A stretch of 64,000 nucleotides of DNA from Cyanoderma ruficeps. Taxonomy: Eukaryota; Chordata; Aves; Passeriformes; Timaliidae. This document shows positions 11,948-23,200 of the stretch, one piece after another. The notes under the pieces were generated by a model. The model worked only from the letters and a program-made list of their open reading frames with translations. It had not been told where the DNA came from and ran no database searches. How positions within the stretch are numbered: the stretch's first letter is position 1; every line of letters begins with the position of its first letter. The DNA lies in contig VZDJ01000058.1 in assembly GCA_008694505.1 (NCBI GenBank), positions 4,732,978 through 4,796,977 of the forward strand, given 5' to 3'. A program made the position numbers and the translations under genes.

Positions 11948-12965
11948 CAAAAAATATAAATGCAGGGCCATTACCTGGGAGGAGCAGTGTCTAGTGGAGG
12001 CACCTGACAGATGGAGTGTGCAGCACTGTGGAAACCTCAGCACTCAGAATGGCACTCCCCACTACCATCCCCAGGCATCACCATCAGCCTGGCACTACTC
12101 TCCCTCCTCTTGCTTCTCTCCAGCTCCCTCCAGGTGGGTCTGGGCATGAGGGGCAGGTGCCAAGAGACTCAGAATGCCCCTCCCTGCCCCATCTGCCCCC
12201 CTGGGTGCTCCAGGAGCCCCAAGGGATGGGGGTGCGTGGGCCCCCCACATGCCCCAGATGACACCCTTCTAGAGGATGGAGGGCAGCAGACCTCTGGGTC
12301 CCCACTGCTGGCTGTGCATTGAGCGTGTCATCAGGCCCTGCAGTGACTGGGGACTCCTGCTCATTCCCTGCATCACTCCCTGCCTAGTCTTCCCTGCATC
12401 CCTGGGACTCTTCATATCTCTCATCCCTATAAGCCCTGTGACCCACTCCATGTACCCTGATGTCCCCAGCCATAGGGCCTCACAAGTACCCCAACCCTAC
12501 CAACTTTGGGAGTTCTCAACCCTGGGATCCCCACCCCTACACCATTCCTGACTGCCCACAGTCCAGGGACCTCCTGTGCACACCGCTGTAGTGTCCAGTT
12601 CCAGTGACTCCAGCCTAGGCATCCCCCCAGCAGAGCCCAGCTTTGGCCCCCATCGAAGTGCCCCCAGCTCAGGGATGCTCCCCCTCTGGACATCCTGGCA
12701 CAGCGCTCATGGCTGCTCTGCCCCACAGGGCTGAGTGAGTGCTCAACCAGTGTATGACCACTGACAACCACTGGCATCCCCAGGAATGTCCACCGTGCAC
12801 TGAGACCCCCAGTGCACTCACTGCTGGGACAGGACTCTCCAGCAGCCATATGTCCTGTGGGCTGGGCCAGAGAGAGACTATGCTGCTGAGCTCCCTGGGG
12901 CAATGCTGTGGCTGGACTGCTCCAGATGGTCTGCACAGAAAATAAACCCAATGCACCCTGCCCAC
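11948..12965 (+). other. Possible small transcription unit (TATA box to poly(A) signal), unrecognised
   Basis: A good TATA-like element (aaaaatataaat, about 11948-11960) is followed about 60 bases later by an ATG at 12011 opening a 103-codon frame. Residues about 22-41 are strongly hydrophobic (ITISLALLSLLLLLSSS), like a signal peptide or signal anchor. A possible donor CTCCAG|GTGGGT falls at about 12134, just after that segment. A possible acceptor CCCACAG falls at about 12562. An AATAAA hexamer lies at 12941-12946. The arrangement fits a compact, tissue-restricted secreted-protein gene, but I do not recognise the product, and all the signals are common by chance. It could equally be neutral sequence. 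Confidence 0.25.
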
Positions 12966-13189
12966 ATTCATCACTTTCCTGCCCCTGCCTTGCTGTGCAA
13001 AGGCAGGTTACATGGGTGACAGGTCATGTGTGCCTCACAGTGGCACATGGCACCTGTGGGCTCCTGTCTCTCATTCAGCAGCTGCAGAGTCCAACACAGC
13101 TCCCACTTGGCCCCCACCTGCCCAAAGGGATCCCCAGGATGAGGTGTGCTGAGATCTCCAGGAAGTCACTGTGCCCAAACACTGCTGGT

Positions 13190-13900
13190 GCACCTGTGTG
13201 GGTGCACATATGTATGATGTACACGTCTGCCCTCACCTGTGCACGCAGGTGTATGCCGTGTATGCCTCTGTGTGTGTGTGCATGTGTATGATTGTGTATG
13301 TGCATGGGAAGTGTGTCTGTGCACTTGTGTGTGTGTATGCTTACAGGTGAGTGTACCTGTGGGTATCCACAGGTTTGCACACCTGTAGATGTACATAGGT
13401 GCGCGTGTGTGTGTATTGCTGTGTGCTATGGACACATGGAAATACAAAGCACAGCTGTGTACACATATGTGTGTGTGGAGGTATGTGTGCACACGAGTCT
13501 CCCTGTGCATTGTGTTCCAGTGCGAGTAGGTGTGCACACACCTGTATGTGTGCATGTGTGTGCATGCCCATGCCTCTATGTGCATGTGCACACCTATGGA
13601 CGTGTCTCTGCCTCTCTCCACGTGTCTGTGTGTCTGTCCATGCACCTAGAATACGTATGTGTGCTCATACAGACCCACACTGGTATGTGTACCCATCTAT
13701 GTGTCCGTCTGTGTGTCTGTACAGTCCAACACCAGTATGCAAACCCATCAGTGTGTCCGTTCCACACCGGCACAGCTATCTGTGCGTCCGCGCGTCCGTC
13801 CCTGTGTCCGTGTACCCGTGTGTGTGGCCGTGTGTCCTTGCATGTATCCGTCCGTGTGTCTGTCCTTGTATCTGTGTGTCTGTCCTTGCAGCCGCGTATC
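13190..13900. repeat. Degenerate TG-rich minisatellite
   Basis: About 700 bases are dominated by tgtgtg, catgtgtatg, gtccgtctgtgtgtctgt and related units. The pattern drifts from TG/CATG-rich on the left to GTCCGTGTGTC-rich next to the PHKA1 promoter. The alternating purine-pyrimidine character keeps several frames open with Val/Cys/His-rich translations, which are not genes. Confidence 0.8.
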
Positions 13901-14215
13901 CATACTCAGCGTTGCTCGGCCTTCGCCCGGCAGGGGGCGCCGAGCGCCACCGCCCCCCGCCCTCGGGGCCTCCATGGTGGCAGGTCCTGCCCAATCGGTA
14001 GCGAGAGCCCCGTGGGCCGAGGCCACCGCCGGCGAGGAGCGCAGGGCCGTGCCGGGGGGACGGCCGCTCAGGGGCTGCAGTGATGCCCCGATAGCGGCGG
14101 CGGCGGCTGCGAGCAAGCGGGGCGGGGCAAAGCGGGGAGGGGCGGGCCGGGGCGGGGGCTCTGACAGGAGCCGTGCCGTCCCGCCAGCGCCGGTTCCGGT
14201 CTTGCTGCCGCCGTC
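13900..14215 (+). promoter_or_regulatory. PHKA1 CpG-rich promoter with CTCF-like motif
   Basis: CG-dense sequence leads directly into the PHKA1 start codon. Repeated GGGGCGGG boxes at about 14120-14157 are Sp1-like sites. At 13927-13940 the sequence CCGGCAGGGGGCGC agrees with the CTCF core consensus at 13 of 14 positions by eye. No TATA box is seen. Confidence 0.5.
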
Positions 14216-17200
14216 ATGAGGAGCCGGAGCAACTCGGGCGTGCGTTTGGACGGCTACGGGCGCCTGGTGCAGCAGACCATTCTCCGCCACCAGGTGCGGA
14301 CCCTGCCCGGGAATGAGGAGCAGACTCGGGGCCCCGGCGCGCCCCGCCGGCCACTGGGCCAGGGAGTTCCGTGTGAACGGTGTGTCCCCTCCGCAGGATG
14401 CGGTGACGGGGCTGCTCCCCGCCAGCGCCGATCACCAGGACGCCTGGGTGCGGGACAACGTGTACAGCATCCTAGCGGTGTGGGCTCTTGGCCTAGCCTA
14501 CCGCAAGAATGCCGACCGCGACGAGGACAAGGCCAAGGCCTACGAGCTAGAGCAGGTAGGAGGGAGCAGGAGCCGGAGGCGGGGCTGGTGTCACGCGGGG
14601 GCGGCCGTCTCCCCAGTCTGGTCAGCTTTTGGCGCAGCTGGGTCAGGGGCTCAAAGGCAGTACAGTGAGAGTGAGGACACGGCTGTCCCCCGAGGCGGGA
14701 GGAAACAGGAATGGATGTCAGAGCTTGCTCTTCCCAGACCACACTGGAGCCCAACCAGAGGGTCTTAACTGCTGGCTCTGGGGTGATCTGGGGTGGCAGC
14801 CCTTTCTTCAAAGGCTGCAGAGCCATGTCCTGTAGCCATGCCCTCTGTCCCACTGAATAGCATGGCAACCTAGCCTTGCTGGCAGACCAAGTAATCTTCC
14901 TTCTGCTGTCACCCAGGGGCTGTGAAAATGTGAGCAGGGGCTCTGATTACAGACGCCGAGCCCCACAAAGGTCAGCAGCCAGCTGATCCTGAGTCAGGGC
15001 TTCTCCTGGAGATTAACAAACCTGTTTTCCTTGTTCCTACAGAGCGTGGTGAAGCTGATGCGGGGTCTGCTCCAGTGCATGATGAGACAGGTAGGGGCTG
15101 GGGAGTACGTCTGAGTATCAAGTGGTCTCTTTAAAGCCAGCTATGCCACAGAAGCTATCGTCCTAGCTGTACCAGCCCTCCCCAGCCTTCCCTGTTGAGC
15201 AGAGGGAAGGCTCCCTTCCAGCAAGTCTTGAAATAAGTTCTAAGTGAGCATCTGTCCTGGGTGTGATTGAAGTTCCAGAGCTGTGGGCTGGCAGCCAATG
15301 GAGCCTTTGCCAGCTGCTCCCTGTCTCATGGCCTGGCAGGTGCTAGGATTCTACAGCTCTCCCCCCTGAGGGTGTTTGGGGTAACCTTTTTCTCTCTGCA
15401 TGGTGTAGCTGTGGCAGTGGGCCCTTCACTGCTGCAGTCCTGTGCCACAGCAGCATGTGAGCCTGCACTCACTGCCTTGGTGCACAGTGGGGCTCAGCCC
15501 AGAGGTTGTGGAATTTCTGCCCTGCCAGGCACTACTCCATGTTCTCCACTCGTGGCATGGGGCAGGCCTTGGCTTGGGAGCTGTCAGATCTCTCTGGAGA
15601 CAGGGTTCGATGAATGGCTGCATCTCTTTGCCCTTCTCAAGGTGGACAAGGTAGAGGCATTCAAGTACAGTCAGAGCACCAGGGACTGCCTACATGCCAA
15701 GTATAACACCCACACCTGTGCCACCGTGGTAGGAGACCATGAATGGGGTCACCTGCAGATGGATGCTACCTCCCTCTACCTCCTCATGCTTGCGCAAATG
15801 ACGGCCTCAGGTAATGCTGGGGGCTGCCATTGGAGCTTTGAGTGTGCTGGTCTTCAGGCTCACCAGAGTCTCAGTTTGGGTGCAGCTTCCTGGAGGCTAA
15901 GCTGTTCAATGGCTTCCATGACCCCCACTGTTTATTTATGCTCACAGTACCTGAGGTGGGTTTGGGCCCCTTGATGTCGGTCTCTCCAAAAGCCCCTGTT
16001 TGTCTGAAGCCCCACTGCTGCTGTAAGGGTTGGGAATGAAGATGGAGTCAGCTAGGACATAGCTCCCGTTGGGCAGGCATGCAGCAGGGAGGAAGTGTCC
16101 CTGAGTTACTGCAGCCCTATCCTGAGTGTGCTTGTGGGGTTGGAGCAGCTAATGTAAATTCTTCCCTCTGCTTTAGGCCTCCACATAATTCACAGCTTGG
16201 ATGAAGTCAACTTTATCCAGAACCTTGTGTTCTACATTGAAGCTGCCTACAAAACTGCGGTGGGTAGCATATGCTGGGGAAGGGGGGTGTGCTTCAGTGG
16301 TGGAGATATTGGACTGCTGTCTAGGAACAGCTGTGAGTTCCCCCTGAGCTACACCAGCACCTTCTGGAAGCACCATGGATGGGTGGGATTCAAAGGCTTT
16401 CTGGGTGTCTGAAGCAGTGCCTGGTTCACAGGACTTTGGCATATGGGAGCGTGGGGACAAGACAAACCAGGGCATCACCGAGTTGAATGCCAGTTCTGTC
16501 GGCATGGCCAAGGTGAGCTGGGAAGAAATGCTGGCTGGTGGGATGAGGACCACCAGTGGCCCTGAGCTGCATTTTGACAGGGCAGGCTGGGCATGTTGAA
16601 CTGCTGAGTCTCAATGCCCCATGCAGTGATAAGTTCCTGGGGAGCAAGACTCTTCTTGTGCACTGGGATAAAACTCTGCCCTTCTAGCCTGACTTGCCTG
16701 AACTGTGAGTGAAAATTTTATTGGGGGAGGATGTGGCAGAAATGTCCCAGGCCCTTTTGATGTCTGGAGATGTGGTCCCATTTTGACCAGAGGCGTTCTG
16801 CGGCCACAGTAGGGTTCAAATTCTTTTAAATTTGGGCAGTGCTTTACACACAAGGGCTAGCATGGAGTGAGAGCTCTTACAGGTGAGCAGCATGGTGAAG
16901 GACATGCCTTTTTGGGTCTCACCCTGCTTGCAGGCTGCCCTGGAGGCACTGGATGAGCTGGATCTCTTTGGAGCCAAGGGAGGCCCACAGTCAGTGATAC
17001 GGGTACTGTCAGATGAAGTGCAGCACTGCCAGGTGAGACCCGTTCAGGCATTACGCTGTTGCAAGAGAAGCTGTGATCTGTTGGATTTGCAGTGTGAATG
17101 ATGCCTGACAGCCTAACCACCTCTCCTTCCCCTTTGCCCAGTCCATCCTCCACTCAATGCTGCCCAGGGCCTCCACATCCAAGGAGGTGGATGCCAGTGT

Positions 17201-20200
17201 GCTCTCTGTCATCTCCTACCCAGCATTTGCTGTGGAGGACAGGGAGCTGGTGGAAATCACCAAGCAGGAGATTATCACCAAGCTGCAGGTGAGCATCTCT
17301 GCCCTTGTCTCACTGTTCCTAGGAGACAGCTGCAGTCTAAACTGCTGCAGCCCATTTTTTCCCAAAAACATGTTCTGTGGGGGGTTGCTTGGGGCATGTC
17401 CTCTCCCAGTCTTCATGACCTGTGGCAGAGGTGTGCATAGAAGCAGCCCTGTATGCTGTGGCCCCGGGCTGTGATTGTGGTACATGAGTGCCGGGTAAGT
17501 GAGGGAGGGAGTGTTTGGCTGAAGGAAACACCCTGCCTCTGCTTCTGCGTTGGAGATACAAGTCGCAGAACACCGTTGGAGATACAAGTCGCAGAACACT
17601 GTGTCTCCTGCTCAGCAAATCTTTCCCTCCCTTCCAGGGGCGCTACGGCTGCTGCCGCTTCCTCCGGGATGGATACAGGACTCCCAAGGAGGTGAGTGTC
17701 CTCAGCCCTGCTGCCTGGCAGGACTTGACTGCCAAGCAGCAGCCCAACTGGATGCAGCACAAAGGCTGTGTTGGGGAGCACTGGGAAGACAAAAGCCCTG
17801 AGTAGCCCCATGCAGTGTCATGGGTCTGGGCAAGGCTCCCCAAAATGCCAGAGCTCATTGGAGAGGTGGTACATCCTACCCACACCCATAGCAGATGGGT
17901 GGCTCTGCCTGCATCCTGGGACCCGGTGGTGTGTCTTTCTTAGGCTGGGAGAAGATGGGACCAGTGCCCAGCATGGGAGCCCTGCTGAGGTGGGTTCTCC
18001 CAGGGCTACACCAGCCCTGAGCAAGGGCTGGAGGCCTAAGGAGGTAGGTGGCTGCCGAGCTGCTACCCACCGGCCTCATCTATGGTAGCTCTGGAGGTCA
18101 CAAAGAGATCTACTTCTGTCTCTCTTAGACCATCAGTCAGCTTGGGTACTGCCAGAATGGCCCTGGGAGCAAGTGGAGATTTTGCTGCTTTGGGGAGAGA
18201 AAACAGGAAAATTTTATAAGCAACAGTCTCATTTGTTAACCACTGAACTAGGAAATTATACTCAAAGGCTCTTAGGTCATCACCAGCTGCTGGGCCTGTA
18301 ACCTTTGGTCATGAGTACCTCTGAATGCTTCTCCTTTGCTGCACCTCTGCAGACCTGCCAATAATAGACAGCATGTGGGGCTGCCCCCCCCCAGAGCCAG
18401 AGAGAAGCAGCAGCATCTCCAATCCAATGTTCCTAGTGCTTATGAGCTTTGACAGCATGCAGAGTTGTGGATTACTTACTTCTGGGGGGCTGTGAGACAT
18501 GGAAAGGGCAGTGGTGCCTGCCGCTGAAGTATGCAGCTAGCTGGAGTTTGATGGGATTTTGGAAGCTTATGACTGGAGTGCAGGTAGAAGACATCTGCTC
18601 CTTCTGTCCTCTCTGCTTGAATAGTCTGCTAAGGCCAGCACTCTCCCTCCTCTGCAGCAGACAAAGCAGTTAGCAGGGAGGGTCACAGAAAGGGTACTAC
18701 ACTACACAGAGCTGTGGTGGGAGGACTCTGCACAGGCAGCTCTTCATCCTGGCTACTTCCCTTGTGTTGGGCTGACAGTGGAACAACATGGCAGGAGGGC
18801 CCTTTGTGACCAGCCCAAACTCTCTCACCTGGCTGGTCCAGCTTGATGATGCTGAAGGAGACAGATGCTGAGAGGCTTATGCAGAGCAGGCAAGGCAAAG
18901 GGGCACAGGGGATATTGTGCTGTTGCTGTACAACAGCACAACATCTGGGGGCTCTGGAGTGCTCTCCTGGGGACCAGGTAGACCCCAGGAAGGGTAAGTC
19001 TCTCCATTGTCGGTGCAGAGGGCTCAGGAGCGGGTAGTCCAATGGAGAAAATAGAGGCTGGAGGTGAAACTGCTTTTCAGCTCTGTCTTGGCCATCTGCA
19101 GAGGAGGGGTGGGAGGACATTTGAGCCTGAGGTCTCAGAAGGAGGAGAAGTCCTGTCAGTTTGAGGGCATCCTATTACGTACCACCTGCCTTGATGTCAC
19201 TTACAGGACCCCAAACGCCTCTACTATGAACCTGCTGAGCTGAAGCTGTTTGAGAACATTGAGTGTGAGTGGCCTCTCTTCTGGGCATACTTGATGATTG
19301 ATGGGATTTTCAGTGGAAACATGGAGCAGGTAAGAGAGGCGAGACCTGCTGGGCTAGTGGAAAAAAGTCCCTGGCAGGAGAAGTGTGCAGAGGAAAGATG
19401 CAGGGAGCCATCACCGGCAGCAGATTCTCTTTCATGTCTTCTCAGGTGCAGGAGTACCGGGAAGCCCTTGAGGGGGTTCTCATCAAGGGGAAGAATGGGG
19501 TACGCCTACTGCCAGAGCTGTACAGTGTCCCACCGGATAAGGTGAGTGATCCTGAGCTATGATGGAAAGCAGGAGTGTCGTACAGAATCACAGGATATTC
19601 TGAGTTGGAAGGGACCCACAAAGATCATAGTGCTGAGATTCCCAGTCTCATTACCAGATAATTAAGTTTTAAGCGCTTATTAAGCCAAATTGTTAGTGAA
19701 GGGGCACATGTAGTGGATGGAAACCTCATGTATAAAAAAGGTGGCTTGGAGCTGTTAGGAAACTCTGTTGGATAAAAATTGGGTTTTTTCTCCCAAAGCA
19801 ATTCTTGCTCCCACACACAAGAGTTCTTTGTTGACAGTCTGCTTGCCAGAGACTGAGTGCTCCAAGAGCTCAAGACAAGCAGACCTGGGCTGAGTAGATG
19901 GTGTTGAGCTCCAGTTCAGTAGTGAGGGGATTTGTGTGGGCCTGGGCTAAGAGCAGTGGCCTCCTGATGCCCAGGTCATGCAGGAGAGATGCATTCCTCA
20001 ACAGTATCAGAAAGCATCTCTGGGTGCTCCTGGGGTATGTCAGTCCTTCAGTGGGATGGCCCAAGCTGAGAAACCAAACATGGTCTGAGCAGCTGCTTTG
20101 CTGTCTGACATGAATGCCTGGGGCAGTCATAAGGGAGGAGGAATGTAACCAGGCTCTTTTGGAACCTCTGTGACAAATACTGTTGTCAAGCATTGTTTTA

Positions 20201-23200
20201 AGCTTTTAAGCCTTGAACTGCTGGACTGCAGGATACAGTGAGGATGCTTCCTTCAGCATCCTGTGTCTGTGGATCCCTTCTTGACCTCCTGGCTTCTCTT
20301 CCAGGTGGATGAAGAATACAGGAATCCACACACTGTGGACAGGATACCCATGGGCAAGCTGCCACACATGTGGGGACAGTCCCTCTACATCCTGGGTTGT
20401 CTGATGGCTGAGGTAGGGTCACCTTGGCTGCTGGGGAGGGCTGTGGGACCAGGCTCTGAGCTGTGAAGGCACAAATGCTGCCCCTGCCATGCACCTCCAT
20501 CCCCCAGGACCTCTTAAAGGTGGGTTGTCCATAGGCATCACCCATTCTACCCTACACATAAAATGTTAATTTCTTTATACCTTTTTTTCCACAGGGGTTT
20601 CTAGCTCCCGGTGAAATAGATCCCCTCAACCGCCGTTTTGCGACTGTCCCTAAACCTGATGTGGTGGTCCAAGGTGAGGGAAAAGAACCAGTCCCAAACC
20701 CCTGAGTCTGCAGGCTTGGTGGCGGGACTCCGGCTGTGCGGAATTCACAGAGGTGGCTCTGTGGTGGCTCTGCTTGCTTGGTAGCTGCCAATATAGCCCA
20801 GTCTCAACCCTGGCAAGGTGGGTGGAAGACAGGGTGCAAGTCCTTCCATTTTATCCTGTTGACCCACAAAACCACCAACTGCTGAAGCCTCCTCTGCAGA
20901 GAGGTTGAAAACTGTCTTCCTGCCACTTGATGAGGAAGACTTGTGCGTATAAAGTGCTAGGAGGGGCAAAGCAGACTTCTGCAGTGGGAACTGGTTCCCA
21001 AGGGACCCCAGACATCTTCCTCCCTGTTGTGTGGTGCCTTGTATGTGTCCCTAAAGGCATGGGGCAGTGTTGTCACACCCTTGTGCCTCTCTTGCTCTGA
21101 GACTGTCTTCCATCCACAGTGTGTATCCTGGCTGAAACAGAGGGGATCAAGGCAATCCTGCAGAAGGAGGGCGTTGATGTGGAGACTGTGACAGATGTCT
21201 ACCCCATCAGAGTGCAGCCTGCTCGCATCCTCAGCCACATCTATGCCCGGCTGGGTGAGCTGGGCTCCCTGCTCCTGCAGCAAAAGGGGTGCAGAAGGGT
21301 CTGTCCTACCCCTGGCGCTCCTGCTCATAGACACTTGCTCTCTGCTTGGCTGATGAGGATTCTGCTGCCCATTTCTAGGCCTGGTAAAACCACTGATGGC
21401 CAAGGTGGCAGACAGTGCTGTTCAGAGTGATTCTGACAGGGATAGAGTTCTGGCTTGCAGTTGCACAGTCACCCCAGGAACAGAGACTTTGATCCCTACA
21501 GGTTGAACCTGGTGTGGGCAGGACTTGTCTTTTGTTCCTGTACTGATATCTGGATGGGGCAAGCTACCCAGACCCCATGAAGGGTCATCTAGTCATCCCT
21601 GGCAAAGAGAGCCAGAGCTCAGGCAGTATGGCTGTTGCTGGTGAGTGGGCAGGGCTGAGTGTGAAGAGAGGATGTACTCACCCTCTGCATGCTTGCTCCT
21701 TGATGCTACAACCCCTTGGGCATGGGGTTTGTTTTGCAGGAGTCAGAGATTTAGCCTGGGCCAAAGAAGACACTTTATCTGCTGTGATTTAATTTGGCAG
21801 CTAATTTAGGCCACCAAAAGGCCAAGTGTGACATGGGCAGGGAGAGCAGCCTGGCAGCTGCCAGAAAAAATAAGCAAGGGGTTATGCTGTCGCTGCACCA
21901 TCCTGGGCTTTGGGAGTAATCCAGGAACAACTGAAATGCTGATAGAGCTGTCAACTTAGGGGGGCACCCCTATGCAGAGGGGCACCCCTAGCCCTGCTCC
22001 AGCATTTGATGTGCTTATAGACCAGAAGGTGTGACACTGCAGAAGTCAGGACAGGCTGTGTATTGCTGTGTCAGTATATGTCTTTACCCCTACGGGCAGG
22101 TCTGGGGACAGAGAATTACTGTCCGTTAGAGCTGTACCAGCTTGACACAGGGTTCTGGGATATTCCAGCTACAAACCAGCATTTTCCTGCTGGCTGGTAG
22201 CAAGAGACTTGGCACTACTTGCTGCTGCAGCCCCTTTCATGAGGAGGCTTGTACTAAAAACTCGTCTTCGTTCCCTCCCAGGCCGCAACAAGCAGATGTG
22301 CCTTACTGGACGGCCCTACCGGCATATGGGTGTCCTTGGGACCTCCAAGCTCTACAAAATCAGGAAGAGCATCTTTACCTTTACCCCACAGGTGAGTGAT
22401 ATTGCACAGGCTCGTTCCTATCTATTCTGTGATATGAAACTGGGCAGGAAGTTTCTTCAGTGGCTGGGTACTCAAGTTAGTCTAAGGTGTGACCCAACAC
22501 TGTCTAAACAGCCTGGGAGTGTAGAGTAATCCAACTCTGTGGCATGAGACAGCACGGTTGGTGGTCCTGGCTGTGTGGATGTTGGGACAATTTGAGCCTT
22601 TTAATGATCAGTATTGGATGAAAATCTGTGCTTACCCTGACGAGGACACCAGGAGAAGGCTGATGGCAGGCCAGGAACATGTGTCCAGGAGACAAGCAGT
22701 GTTGCAAGCCTAGCACTATGGGGAATGCACATTTGCCTGGAATAGGCACAACATGGACTCACTGTGAGGGGGTGGATGCTGCTGCTTCTGAGCTGTGGCA
22801 TTAGTTACGTCCTCATTGTTAGTGGCCAGTAGCTGCCTGGGGGGTTGAGGGTCCCCTGCTAGGCTGTACTAGCACCTGCTAAGTAAGGTGGGGTGAATTG
22901 TCAGTGCAAAGATGCGTGGCCTCAGTGCACAGTGTGGCTAATTTGACTGTGTGCCTGTGGGAAGACATGGGTGGCACCATAAGGACCTGGTGACTGCATG
23001 AAGGGCTGATCATGTCTCTTGCTGTCCTCACAGTTCATAGACCAGCAGCAATTCTACCTGGCTCTTGACAACAAGATGATTGTGGAGATGCTGAGGACGG
23101 ACCTCTCCTACCTGTGCAGCCGCTGGAGGATGACTGGGCGACCAACCATCACCTTCCCCATCTCCCACACCATGCTCGGTATACATACTCCAACCTCTCA

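Noticed and set aside
13292..14083. A 263-codon open frame in the TG-rich region
   Set aside because: Its translation is a Val/Cys/His/Thr-rich reading of the degenerate TG repeat; neighbouring frames on both strands are equally open, and it runs into the PHKA1 CpG promoter.
15267..15974. A 235-codon open frame spanning PHKA1 exon 4
   Set aside because: Only 15642-15810 aligns with PHKA1; the flanks are intron read through in frame.
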